Part shown: positions 27,555-35,741 of the stretch, one piece after another | Layout of the letters: the number at the start of each line of letters is the position of its first letter | Position numbering within the stretch: the first letter of the stretch is position 1 | Source of the DNA: Oscillospiraceae bacterium | Lineage (GTDB): Bacteria; Bacillota; Clostridia; Oscillospirales; Ruminococcaceae | NCBI GenBank assembly: GCA_021769725.1 | Contig: JAETSI010000002.1 | Coordinates: forward strand, 62,001 to 126,000 | DNA: 64,000 bases | Direction of reading: 5' to 3' | Program-made: the position numbers and the translations under genes | Notes under the pieces: generated by a model | The model's input: the letters and a program-made list of their open reading frames with translations, nothing else | What the model was told of the DNA's origin: nothing | Databases searched by the model: none

Positions 27555-28544
27555 TTAAAGCATTTGCGCTCTGAGTTCCTCACCGCTGAGTCTGGAAAGA
27601 TATGCTGGGGCAATATCAAAAGCAGTCATACAGCCGGTTTTTCCCTCTGACTTCAGTCTTGCAAGAGCTCTTGCATAGCAGATCAGCACGCTGGCAGTAA
27701 ATTCGGGATTTGATTCAAGTTTAATAGCGTATTCGATCATCTGATGCGTCTTTTCGCCGTCGCCTGTAAGTCCGCTTCTCATAACAAATCCGCCGTGAGG
27801 CATCTTATTGTGAACAGCATCGAATTCTTCTTCAGTAATGAAGTTTACAGTAGTATCGTACTGGTCAAAATAGTTTTTCATTGTTTTGATCTCGTTTTCA
27901 ATAGCGGCAAGATCTGCTCCATCCTCCGGAACGACGAAACATTCTCTTGTATGTTTCTCACGTGTTGAAAGCTCAGGCTGACTGCCGGAACGTACGGCGT
28001 CCATAGCTGATTCTACCGGAACAGTATACTGAATTCCTTTTTTTACTCCTTTTACACGTCTGATAGCGTCAGAATGTCCCTGGCTTACGCCTTTGCCCCA
28101 GAAAGTATAGCTTTTTCCGTTGGGAAGAATTGATTCGGCATAGAGTCGGTTGAGTGAAAACAGACCCGGATCCCAGCCAAGAGAGATAAATGCCAGATGA
28201 CCGGATTCCTTTGCAGCCTTGTCAACATTGGTGAAATGTTCAGGAATCCTTGCGTGAGTATCGAAGCTGTCGATAACATTGAAATATCCGGCAAGTTCAG
28301 GAGTCTGCTCAGGCAGGTCAGTGGCGCTTCCTCCGCATATTATCATAACATCTATTTTATCTTGCATATTTTTTGCATCTTCAATGCGGTAAACAGGAGC
28401 AGTCTCTGTGACAGTCGTTACTGTTTCGGGATTGCGTCTTGTAAATATGCCGGCAAGCTCCATATCATCATTTTGTTTTATTGCAAGCTCTACTCCTCTG
28501 CCGAGGTTACCATATCCTGCGATACCGATTCTTACTTTGTTCAT
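27555..28544 (-). CDS. ddh: meso-Diaminopimelate D-dehydrogenase
   Basis: NADPH-dependent enzyme that aminates tetrahydrodipicolinate to meso-DAP in one step, bypassing the succinylase route. It has the N-terminal Rossmann loop GIAGYGNLGRGVE (residues 7-19) and the segments FISLGWDPGLFSLNR and KGVSQGHSDAIRRV that line the substrate site. The length of 329 residues is typical. It feeds the DAP-specific MurE of this window. The ribosome site on the minus strand is AGGAGGAAAAG. Confidence 0.94.
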   Translation of the reverse strand: MNKVRIGIAGYGNLGRGVELAIKQNDDMELAGIFTRRNPETVTTVTETAPVYRIEDAKNMQDKIDVMIICGGSATDLPEQTPELAGYFNVIDSFDTHARIPEHFTNVDKAAKESGHLAFISLGWDPGLFSLNRLYAESILPNGKSYTFWGKGVSQGHSDAIRRVKGVKKGIQYTVPVESAMDAVRSGSQPELSTREKHTRECFVVPEDGADLAAIENEIKTMKNYFDQYDTTVNFITEEEFDAVHNKMPHGGFVMRSGLTGDGEKTHQMIEYAIKLESNPEFTASVLICYARALARLKSEGKTGCMTAFDIAPAYLSRLSGEELRAQML

Positions 28545-28622
28545 ATTCTTTTCCTCCTGTATTTTATAAAACTACAGCGTGTTGACATAAGAGTGTATAC
28601 TCAGTAAACAAGCATTTACTTT

Positions 28623-28651
28623 ATTATATCATACTTGTAAGAAATTGTAAA
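28623..28651 (-). promoter_or_regulatory. Sigma-A promoter of ddh
   Basis: On the minus strand TTTACA (28646-28651), a 17-base spacer and TATAAT (28623-28628). The transcript would have a leader of about 70 bases. Confidence 0.65.
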
Positions 28652-28693
28652 GAAAAATATGGATACATAAACATCAATTTTGGCATAGGGTAA

Positions 28694-28854
28694 GAGCCTG
28701 TCCACATAGAAAATTCAGCACGTCTTTTCGGCAAATTTTGCCGATGTCCGCATTGAAAAAGTTTACTATACGTCAGTATGTTTTCACTTTTTCGCCTTGC
28801 CCTCGTCAAAATTATGTACGAAAATCCGCACATAATTTTTATTTGGACAGGTTC
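28694..28854. mobile_element. MITE-like palindromic element
   Basis: A 161-base non-coding segment bounded by inverted repeats GAGCCTGTCCA and TGGACAGGTTC (10 of 11 pairs). Inside are further hairpins: CGGCAAA-TTTTGCCG near 28730, GAAAAAGT/ACTTTTTC around ATAC-GTCA-GTAT (about 28755-28795), and an AATTATGT/ACATAATT pair near 28810-28838. It has no coding capacity. The terminal word GAGCCTGT also occurs at 6205 and 37239. This is the appearance of a small non-autonomous repeat; no target duplication was established. Confidence 0.5.
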
Positions 28855-29021
28855 CAAAGGTGGGACGTCTCCCTTGCAAGTGATAGCCAGATATTGATTT
28901 ATATAATACGTTTACACAAAGTTAACAATTTTTCCACGGTCTTATCACATAAATATTATACAATGAAAAAATAAATTTCTGAAATGGAGGAGTTTTAAGA
29001 TAACCTTAAAAAACATTAAAA

Positions 29022-30215
29022 ATGGATAAGAAAGAAATAAAAAGATATATTTTTATAGCGATTCTTGCTGTAGCTGTCTGCGTTGTAGTACAGAACTTCA
29101 GTCTGATACAAGGCTTTGCTGAAATAGCTGTTAGTGCTTTGAAGCCTTTGTTTATCGGATGTATAATGGCGTACATTTTCAATATCATCATGAATTTTTT
29201 TGAGAAGCACTACTTTCCAAAAAAAGATTCCGGCTTTATATATAAAAGCCGGCGTCCCGTATGCCTTATACTTTCTTTTGCTATTGCAATTGCTCTTATT
29301 GCTCTGATACTTAATATTATTATCCCAGAGATTGTCAGTGCTATCAAGCTTATTTCAGCGGAGATACCGCCTTTGTTTGTCCGTACAAAAGACTGGGCTC
29401 TTAAAAAGTTGGAGGAATATCCGGACATCTACAACGAACTGAGCAGTATTGAACTTGATACAGCTTCAATGGCAGCCAAACTGACAGACGGCGCATTTGG
29501 TCTTTTCAGCTCAGTAATATCATTTATAGGCGCTGTAACAGCTACTGTTACAAATATCCTTCTTGGTACAATTTTTGCAATATATCTTCTTCTGCGTAAA
29601 GATAAACTTGCAAGTGATGTTCGCCGTTTTATGAAACTCTACCTGAGCGAAAATGCTGGACGCAGGATAAATCATTTTTGTTCTGTAGCACATCAGACAT
29701 TCACTGGATTTTTTATCGGTCAGTTCATAGAGGCTATAATTATAGGTTCTCTGACTTTTATCGGAGCATCTATTCTGCGGCTTCCCTATGCGGCAATGAC
29801 GGGAACAATCGTTGGTGTAACGGCACTTATTCCCATTGTCGGAGCTTTTGTAGGTGCAGGTCTGAGTGCATTTATTATTTGTACTGAAAGTCCGAAACAG
29901 GCGCTGCTTTTCCTGGTTTTCCTTGTAATTCTTCAGCAGATTGAAACTAATGCGATATATCCGAAAGTTGTGGGATCGTCAATAGGACTCCCTGGTATCT
30001 GGGTTCTTGCTTCCGTGACACTTGGCGGGGGAATTTGCGGCATTATGGGCATGATACTCGGAGTTCCTCTGGCTGCAACTGTTTACAAGTTATATTTTGA
30101 ATATGTCAATCAGTGTGAAAATGAACTTACCGTATCCGTTTCGACGCCTGAAGAAGTTTCTGTCATACTTCCGGAGAAAAACAAACAAGAAAAGGTATCA
30201 AAGAAAAAACATTAA
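29022..30215 (+). CDS. AI-2E family membrane permease
   Basis: A protein of 397 residues with about eight transmembrane segments and the family's C-terminal pattern (GALIPIVGAFVGA-like TALIPIVGAFVGAG, QQIETNAIYPKVVGSSIGLPGIWVL, GGGICGIMGMILGVPLAA). Members have been proposed to export autoinducer-2 or to move ions; the substrate is unknown. The first usable start is ATG 29022, since a TAA lies in frame at 29007. The clear GGAGGAG is 30 bases upstream, an unusually long gap. Confidence 0.85.
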   Translation: MDKKEIKRYIFIAILAVAVCVVVQNFSLIQGFAEIAVSALKPLFIGCIMAYIFNIIMNFFEKHYFPKKDSGFIYKSRRPVCLILSFAIAIALIALILNIIIPEIVSAIKLISAEIPPLFVRTKDWALKKLEEYPDIYNELSSIELDTASMAAKLTDGAFGLFSSVISFIGAVTATVTNILLGTIFAIYLLLRKDKLASDVRRFMKLYLSENAGRRINHFCSVAHQTFTGFFIGQFIEAIIIGSLTFIGASILRLPYAAMTGTIVGVTALIPIVGAFVGAGLSAFIICTESPKQALLFLVFLVILQQIETNAIYPKVVGSSIGLPGIWVLASVTLGGGICGIMGMILGVPLAATVYKLYFEYVNQCENELTVSVSTPEEVSVILPEKNKQEKVSKKKH

Positions 30216-30262
30216 GGCAATACCGTACAAATCCGTCAGGTGCGCTTTGTGTGGTGTTGCCT
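30215..30262. repeat. Palindromic repeat, AATACCG family, copy 1
   Basis: A 17 bp stem (with G-U pairs) built on GGCAATACCGTACAAA and its partner ending GGTGTTGCC. Related hairpins lie at 33698 and 58234. It directly follows the permease stop. Confidence 0.65.
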
Positions 30263-30273
30263 AAAAGGTATAT

Positions 30274-30306
30274 GCTCTCCTTGTGTATTCAGGGAGAGCG
30301 TTTTTT
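30274..30306 (+). terminator. Terminator after the AI-2E permease gene
   Basis: The stem GCTCTCC / GGAGAGC with a loop of about 12 bases is followed by G and TTTTTT (30301-30306). Confidence 0.8.
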
Positions 30307-30388
30307 GTCAATCTGTTCCATTTTTTGTTTTAATTCGCTGATATTTATGTTATAGTATACAAACTTTGACGAAGAGATTATTTTATCA

Positions 30389-30417
30389 TTGACAATTGCA
30401 TAATATTAGTATATAAT
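30389..30417 (+). promoter_or_regulatory. Consensus sigma-A promoter of the feo operon
   Basis: A perfect TTGACA (30389-30394), 17-base spacer and TATAAT (30412-30417), about 49 bases before feoA. A strong promoter of this kind usually needs a repressor to be controlled. Confidence 0.8.
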
Positions 30418-30442
30418 AACATAGGTTAGAGAACACTAATAT
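30403..30442. promoter_or_regulatory. Inverted repeat over the feo promoter, candidate operator
   Basis: ATATTAGT (30403-30410) and ACTAATAT (30435-30442) form a perfect 8 bp inverted repeat flanking the -10 box and the expected transcription start. It may be a site for an iron-responsive repressor (Fur or DtxR/IdeR type), but it does not match a Fur box well. Confidence 0.4.
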
Positions 30443-30465
30443 CATTATGAAAGGATGATTTTTAT

Positions 30466-30675
30466 ATGCCTTTGACACTTGCAGATACAGAAAAAATGTA
30501 TGTAATAAAGAAAATCGGTGGTTCACCTGAGGTAAAAAAACATCTTGAAAATCTTGGATTTGTTGTGGGAGGTACTTTGTCGGTAATCAATGTAATCAAC
30601 GGAAATCTTATCGTAAATGTCAAGGAGACAAGAGTTGCTGTAAGTCGTGAGATGGCTATGAAAATAATGGTCTGA
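30466..30675 (+). CDS. feoA: FeoA-like protein 1
   Basis: A 69-residue SH3-like FeoA domain protein, accessory to ferrous iron uptake by FeoB. It begins MPLTLADTEKMYVIKKIGG and shows the family's GFVVGGTLSVIN and RVAVSREMAMKIMV segments. The ribosome site is AAAGGATG. The second feoA follows 12 bp later; paired FeoA proteins are common in Clostridia. Confidence 0.9.
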   Translation: MPLTLADTEKMYVIKKIGGSPEVKKHLENLGFVVGGTLSVINVINGNLIVNVKETRVAVSREMAMKIMV

Positions 30676-30687
30676 GGAGGTGTTTTG

Positions 30688-30909
30688 ATGAATCTTAAGG
30701 AAGTAAAGATCGGCGGCACTGCTAAAGTGAAAAAACTCACCGGAGAAGGCGCTGTCAAACGGAGAATTATGGATATGGGCATAACAAAGGGGGTTGAAGT
30801 TACTGTTCGCAAGGTCGCACCGCTGGGAGATCCTATCGAAGTAACAGTTCGTGGGTATGAACTGTCTATCCGTAAGGCGGATGCTGAAATGATTGAAGTT
30901 GAAATATAG
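30688..30909 (+). CDS. feoA: FeoA-like protein 2
   Basis: A 73-residue second FeoA domain protein (LKEVKIGGTAKVKKL, MDMGITKGVEVTVRKVAPLGDPIEVTVRGYELSIRK). The start is ATG 30688 behind GAGGAGG at 30674-30680; a TTG one codon earlier is less well placed. This copy is closer to the canonical FeoA with the LGDPIE-V-RGYELS-RK pattern. It lies 113 bp ahead of feoB. Confidence 0.92.
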   Translation: MNLKEVKIGGTAKVKKLTGEGAVKRRIMDMGITKGVEVTVRKVAPLGDPIEVTVRGYELSIRKADAEMIEVEI

Positions 30910-30929
30910 GGAGTCTTATCCTTTGTTAT

Positions 30930-30959
30930 GAAATCCTCCCCGGAAGGGGATTTCGTTTT
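30930..30959 (+). terminator. Hairpin between feoA2 and feoB, possible attenuator
   Basis: GAAAT...CCCC pairs with GGGG...ATTTC around a GGAA loop with a three-base bulge, followed by GTTTTC. It may lower feoB transcript relative to feoA. Confidence 0.4.
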
Positions 30960-31022
30960 CAAAGATTATTAGCAGAAGCTAACAAAATAAAGCCGTTTAC
31001 CGGCGAAAGAGAGGTCTGTTAA

Positions 31023-33521
31023 ATGAGTATAAAAATTGCGCTGGCAGGCAATCCGAACTGCGGCAAAACCACCATCTTCAACGCACTTACAGGCTCAAAT
31101 CAGTTTGTAGGAAACTGGCCCGGGGTTACCGTTGAAAAAAAGGAGGGAAAACTAAAAAAACACGACGGAGTTGTTATTACCGATCTCCCCGGTATATACT
31201 CACTTTCACCATATACTCTGGAGGAAGTTGTCGCAAGAAACTATCTTATAAGTGAACGTCCTGACGCTATTCTGAATATTATCGACGGAACAAATCTTGA
31301 ACGAAATCTGTATCTGACAACTCAGCTTACCGAATTGGGTATTCCCGTGGTAGCAGCAGTGAATATGATGGACGTTGTACGGAAAAACGGGGACAAGATC
31401 AATCCTGAACAGCTGTCAAAAGCTATAGGATGTAAGGTTGTTGAAATTTCTGCCCTAAAGAATGAAGGAGTCATGGATGCTGCCGAGACTGCTATTGCAG
31501 CTGCAAAATCTGCAAAGTCTGTTCCCCAGCATACTTTTTCCGGCCCTGTAGAACATGCTCTTGCTCATATTGAAGAGGCTGCTCTTCATAGTATGCCGGA
31601 AGAAATGCAGCGCTGGTACGCTATAAAGCTCTTTGAACGTGACGAAAAGGCTATAGAGAAGCTTGATCTTCCGGAAAACGTTCTCAAACACATTGAAAAT
31701 GATATAGCAGCTGTTGAAAAGGAAATGGATGATGATGCAGAATCCATAATCACAAACGAAAGATATGATTATATTTCAAGGATAATTGGAAGCTGTCTGA
31801 AAAAGAAAAACAAGGGACGTCTTTCTACATCTGATAAAATTGACAAAATTGTTACCAATCGTTGGCTTGGTTTGCCTATATTTGCCGTTGTTATGTTTCT
31901 GGTATACTACATTTCCATGGTGACGGTCGGAACGACTGCTACAGATTGGGCAAACGACAGTCTTTTTGGCGATGGATTTCATTTATTCGGAATCGGAAGC
32001 AATGACGCAGAGAAAGCTGCTGAAGAATATGGAAATACTGATGCAATAATTGCAGGCGGTCTTGAATTTGCAGCATCAAGAGGAATAGATGTTTCCGCCG
32101 CTGAAGCTGCTATTGATACTGAATCAGATGATTTTGATGCAGATGCAGCAGCAGATCTGCTTAAACTTATAGCTTCTCGCTGCGCAGTCAATGATGAATT
32201 TACATATGAACTTGAGGATGAAGAAACACTTGAAGTTACAAAGGAAACCGCTGATATGGCTGAGTTCCAAACCGCAGCTGCTATGTTTGCAAAATATGAC
32301 GGCGGCGTTGACCCGTCAAGCTATGGCACATGGGTGCCTGGTGTTCCGGTTCTTGCAGAAAAGCTGCTTGGCGATAACTGTCCTGATTGGCTTCACGGAC
32401 TGATTATTGACGGAATCATCGGCGGTGTAGGTGCTGTTTTGGGATTTGTTCCCCAGATGCTTGTATTGTTCCTGCTTCTTGCTTTCATTGAGGCGTGTGG
32501 ATATATGTCACGTGTAGCGTTTGTTCTTGACAGAGTTTTCCGCAGATTCGGTCTTTCGGGAAAGTCGTTTATTCCGATTCTCGTAGGAACAGGATGTGGT
32601 ATTCCCGGAATAATGGCTTCACGTACAATTGAAAATTCACGTGATCGCCGTATGACTATTATGACAACTACATTTATTCCCTGCGGAGCGAAAACTCCTT
32701 TTATCGCCATGATAGCAGGCGCTATATTTGGCGGTTCACCGTGGGTTGCAGTCTCTGCATACTTCCTTGGAATGGCAGCTATCGTTATATCTGGAATTAT
32801 TCTTAAAAAGACCAGAATGTTTGCAGGCGATCCTGCACCGTTTGTAATGGAACTTCCTGCATATCATATGCCTACTCTCGGCAACGTTCTCCGCTCTATG
32901 TGGGAAAGAGGCTGGTCGTTTATCAAGAAGGCAGGAACGATTATTCTTCTTTCAACTGTTGTCATTTGGTTCCTGACCTACTTCGGAACAGTAGACGGTT
33001 CTTTCCGTATGCTTTCTGAGGATGAACTCGACCGCAGTGTACTTGCAACGATCGGTAAGGGGATCGCATGGATCTTCATTCCTCTGGGCTGGGGCAACTG
33101 GCAGTCAGCAGTTGCATCGATCACCGGACTTGTTGCAAAGGAGAATATCGTTGGCGCTATGGGAATCCTCTTTGGTTCAGGTGATACACCACTTTATACG
33201 GCTCTCGGAGCGCAGTTTACTGCTGCTGCCGGATATTCATTCATGGTATTCAATCTTCTCTGCGCTCCCTGCTTTGCAGCCATCGGAGCTATACGTCGTG
33301 AGATGAACAATCCTAAATGGACGGCTTTTGCTGTAGCATATCAGTGCGTATTTGCCTATATAACTGCATTTGTAATTTATCAGCTTTCTACCCTTTTCGG
33401 AGGAACAGTGACAGGTCTCGGAATTGTCGGTGCAGTTATCTCGTTTTTAGTTATTGCTGTAGCTATCTGGTTGATCGCAAGACCATACAAAGAGGCATCA
33501 AAGCTTAATATATTAAAGTAA
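31023..33521 (+). CDS. feoB: Ferrous iron transporter FeoB
   Basis: A membrane iron transporter of 832 residues with a cytosolic G domain. It has the GTPase P-loop GNPNCGKT (residues 9-16), the switch region NWPGVTVEKKEG, G3 DLPGIYSL, and G4 NMMD. Core membrane domains show the two Gate motifs (VLVGTGCGIPGIMASRTIE-like and AGAIFGGSP; LLCAPCFAAIGAIRREM). It is longer than the usual 650-770 residues because of an acidic, Ala-rich insert of about 110 residues after the first transmembrane helix (about 318-445, from FGDGFHLFGIGSN to WVPGVPVLAEK). The insert lies where the protein should be outside the cell. The Cys-rich peptide gene follows 12 bp later. Confidence 0.95.
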   Translation: MSIKIALAGNPNCGKTTIFNALTGSNQFVGNWPGVTVEKKEGKLKKHDGVVITDLPGIYSLSPYTLEEVVARNYLISERPDAILNIIDGTNLERNLYLTTQLTELGIPVVAAVNMMDVVRKNGDKINPEQLSKAIGCKVVEISALKNEGVMDAAETAIAAAKSAKSVPQHTFSGPVEHALAHIEEAALHSMPEEMQRWYAIKLFERDEKAIEKLDLPENVLKHIENDIAAVEKEMDDDAESIITNERYDYISRIIGSCLKKKNKGRLSTSDKIDKIVTNRWLGLPIFAVVMFLVYYISMVTVGTTATDWANDSLFGDGFHLFGIGSNDAEKAAEEYGNTDAIIAGGLEFAASRGIDVSAAEAAIDTESDDFDADAAADLLKLIASRCAVNDEFTYELEDEETLEVTKETADMAEFQTAAAMFAKYDGGVDPSSYGTWVPGVPVLAEKLLGDNCPDWLHGLIIDGIIGGVGAVLGFVPQMLVLFLLLAFIEACGYMSRVAFVLDRVFRRFGLSGKSFIPILVGTGCGIPGIMASRTIENSRDRRMTIMTTTFIPCGAKTPFIAMIAGAIFGGSPWVAVSAYFLGMAAIVISGIILKKTRMFAGDPAPFVMELPAYHMPTLGNVLRSMWERGWSFIKKAGTIILLSTVVIWFLTYFGTVDGSFRMLSEDELDRSVLATIGKGIAWIFIPLGWGNWQSAVASITGLVAKENIVGAMGILFGSGDTPLYTALGAQFTAAAGYSFMVFNLLCAPCFAAIGAIRREMNNPKWTAFAVAYQCVFAYITAFVIYQLSTLFGGTVTGLGIVGAVISFLVIAVAIWLIARPYKEASKLNILK

Positions 33522-33533
33522 AGGGATGATTCT

Positions 33534-33692
33534 ATGCAATGGATTTTTGGGCTCATTTTTGTTGTACTTATCGTCGGGCTGGCTGTCTTTTCCCTGATTC
33601 GTAATAAGAAACAGGGAAAGACTTCCTGTGGCTGTGGTTGTTCGGACTGTGCCCTGAACGGAGAATGTCATAAAAATAATAAAATGAAATAA
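33534..33692 (+). CDS. FeoB-associated Cys-rich membrane peptide
   Basis: A 52-residue protein: an N-terminal transmembrane helix (IFGLIFVVLIVGLAVFSLI) and a short cytosolic tail with five cysteines (CGCGCSDCALNGEC). This is the FeoB-associated Cys-rich membrane protein family, thought to assist FeoB or bind iron. The ATG at 33534 follows AAGGGATG, 12 bp after the feoB stop. It ends just before a palindromic terminator. Confidence 0.88.
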   Translation: MQWIFGLIFVVLIVGLAVFSLIRNKKQGKTSCGCGCSDCALNGECHKNNKMK

Positions 33693-33697
33693 TAGGA

Positions 33698-33734
33698 AAT
33701 ACCGCATAAAACTTACATTGTTTTGTGCGGTATT
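33698..33734. terminator. Terminator of the feo operon; AATACCG family, copy 2
   Basis: AATACCGCATAAAAC pairs with GTTTTGTGCGGTATT (15 bp, one G-U) around TTACATT. On the plus strand it is followed by GCTTTAT only, but its position six bases after the peptide gene fits a terminator. Confidence 0.6.
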
Positions 33735-33783
33735 GCTTTATACTAATTCCTAACCGAACCCATGAAAAGATTTGGGATTAGTA

Positions 33784-35577
33784 TTATATGTATGCATTTT
33801 TTTTCAGAAGTGCCGTGACAGTGCGTCCAATAATTGAAAGGTAATTTATATCAGAAACAGACCATTTCTTAAAACGGCTGATATAGCAGAAAGATATCAT
33901 TCCCTTGATAACGTTATTTTCAGTCATGAGATACTGAACTGCTCCGCCGATTTTTTGAGAAGTAAGCTGAGCATAGGCATTGTCGTCACGCCCCTCAAGT
34001 TCATTTACATTGTCGATAACAAATACGCCTTCTCCCGTAAAACGCTCTGTATAACTGTTTTCAAACAGATATGCAGCGTTTTTTGACTGTGCATTTCCGC
34101 AGCTAAGGATAAGATTCATGTCTTTTCCGGCGTAAACGCAGATATCGTCAATGGCAAACTGCGAGCGTATTTGCTCCAAAAGTACGGAAATATCCGGCAG
34201 CCTGCCTAATACCAGACTTTCGACAAGTTGTCCCATAAATCCAAGCGTTTCGTTGGAGGGGTCCTTGCGGCTGAGATATACGATCTTGTTTTCAACATCC
34301 TTTTCAACCGGGCCGTGCTTTTCAATATCATAAATAACGTAGCGGTTCTGACCTTTTTGCTGCGCTATATACAGCGCCTTGTCAGCCTGCATGAAAAGTT
34401 CGTCATAGTCTGAGCTGTCTTTGGGATATGCCGAAACTCCCATGGAACAGGTCAGCCGGAAATTTTCAAAACGGTCAGAAAATGCAAATTCCGTATTTGT
34501 TCGTATAGCTCTTAGTACGCCACGAAGGTTTTCTTCGTTCTTTGTATCTTCCAGCACGATAAGAAAACTGCTCCCGCTGATTCTTCCGGCAATTCCATGA
34601 GAACCGATTTCTTTTTTTACAATACCGGCAACTTTGTATATTACCTCGTCTCCGAAAAGATGACCATAGCTGCTGTTTATTTCGCTGAAATTATCAATAT
34701 CAAGAATGACAAGAACCACGGTATATGCAGGGGTTTCAGCAAGGAGTTTTGTTGCAAATGATGTTACGGCACGCTTGTTGAGCAGACCTGATATAGAATC
34801 TCTGTTGGCTTCAATAGAAAGATTGATGTCCTTATTTTTCTGACGGGAGCTTACAACAGAGATAATACCGCTGACCTTTCTGCTGTCCGGAGAATCATAT
34901 CGAGTTATGCCACGAAAAAGGCAGAGTTCTCTTGACTCACCTGCGGTAAGCACTGAGGATTCTATTTCGTAGTCAAATCGGTACACGCCATTTTTTATGT
35001 CCCGGCAAAGGTTGTTGAATGTATTGATATACCGTGACTGGATAAATCCTGCCTCAATGGAGTTGTTCCGCCATTTTTCCAGTTCTTCTTTAATAAGAAT
35101 TATTTCACGGCAGCAGTCAAACATATAAATTTGGATTTCACCGGTTTCAAAGCTGTATTCAAAGGCAAGATCGCTTATAAGACTGAGAATATAGCGATAT
35201 TCTGAGATTTTACGCTGACGCAGATATGCCAGATTCTCTAATGACAGCACGTCGCTTAAAGAAATGCTGAAAAGCGGTTCTTCACTGTTATGTGACGGCA
35301 GTTTTTTTATTGCCGCAAGAATGTATCTTTCAAGACCGTTGACGCCTTTCATGCGGATGACAGTACGGTGTATTTCTCCCACTGACGCTGATTCCAGACA
35401 TTTAATAATATGCGGATAATCTTTATCGCTGATAGTACGCCGTATAGAGTATATGACATCGTTTCCGAAATAACGGAAAAAAACTTCGTCGGCACTTTGG
35501 GTGTGCAGACTTTTATCAACCACAACACGTCCGATTCTGTAGAGCTTTTCAGTAAGGAATTCTCCGGAGATTTCCAT
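33784..35577 (-). CDS. GGDEF-family protein with degenerate active site and C-terminal GAF-like region
   Basis: A protein of 597 residues without a clear transmembrane segment. The N-terminal 240 residues look like a PAS-type sensory region. The central GGDEF-fold domain has the usual framework (LDIDNFSEINSSYGHLFGDEVIYKVA, MGVSAYPKDSSDYDELFMQADKALYIAQQKGQNRYVIYD). The signature loop, expected as RxGGDEF, is RISGSSF at about residues 331-337, so diguanylate cyclase activity is unlikely. A GAF-like domain of about 130 residues ends the protein. It may bind GTP or c-di-GMP, or act as a scaffold. The start is ATG 35577 behind GGAGGG; a longer frame from 35640 lacks a ribosome site. Confidence 0.8.
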   Translation of the reverse strand: MEISGEFLTEKLYRIGRVVVDKSLHTQSADEVFFRYFGNDVIYSIRRTISDKDYPHIIKCLESASVGEIHRTVIRMKGVNGLERYILAAIKKLPSHNSEEPLFSISLSDVLSLENLAYLRQRKISEYRYILSLISDLAFEYSFETGEIQIYMFDCCREIILIKEELEKWRNNSIEAGFIQSRYINTFNNLCRDIKNGVYRFDYEIESSVLTAGESRELCLFRGITRYDSPDSRKVSGIISVVSSRQKNKDINLSIEANRDSISGLLNKRAVTSFATKLLAETPAYTVVLVILDIDNFSEINSSYGHLFGDEVIYKVAGIVKKEIGSHGIAGRISGSSFLIVLEDTKNEENLRGVLRAIRTNTEFAFSDRFENFRLTCSMGVSAYPKDSSDYDELFMQADKALYIAQQKGQNRYVIYDIEKHGPVEKDVENKIVYLSRKDPSNETLGFMGQLVESLVLGRLPDISVLLEQIRSQFAIDDICVYAGKDMNLILSCGNAQSKNAAYLFENSYTERFTGEGVFVIDNVNELEGRDDNAYAQLTSQKIGGAVQYLMTENNVIKGMISFCYISRFKKWSVSDINYLSIIGRTVTALLKKNAYI

Positions 35578-35640
35578 GTTTTTCCCTCCATTCAAGTTTA
35601 TACTAAACGCTATTGCTATATAATTGTAATTGATTTCCAA

Positions 35641-35741
35641 AGGGGGAATTCCCTACAGTGTAGGGATATGTCACGAAGTGACAGAGGGTATCGGCACTGT
35701 CAGGAGCAGAGCATCCATTTAGTCTGCTGTTATTGAAGCAA
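35641..35741. repeat. Cluster of short palindromes
   Basis: The 100-base gap holds GGGAATTCCC, CCCTACAGTGTAGGG, and TGTCAC-GAA-GTGACA in tandem. The lead-in TTTCCAAAGGGGG matches the start of the repeat at 47482. It looks like a dispersed structured repeat that could also separate the two minus-strand genes. Confidence 0.5.

Noticed and set aside
29022..30215. Proof of autoinducer-2 quorum sensing
   Set aside because: The family name is AI-2E, but members have varied or unknown substrates and no luxS is present in the window.
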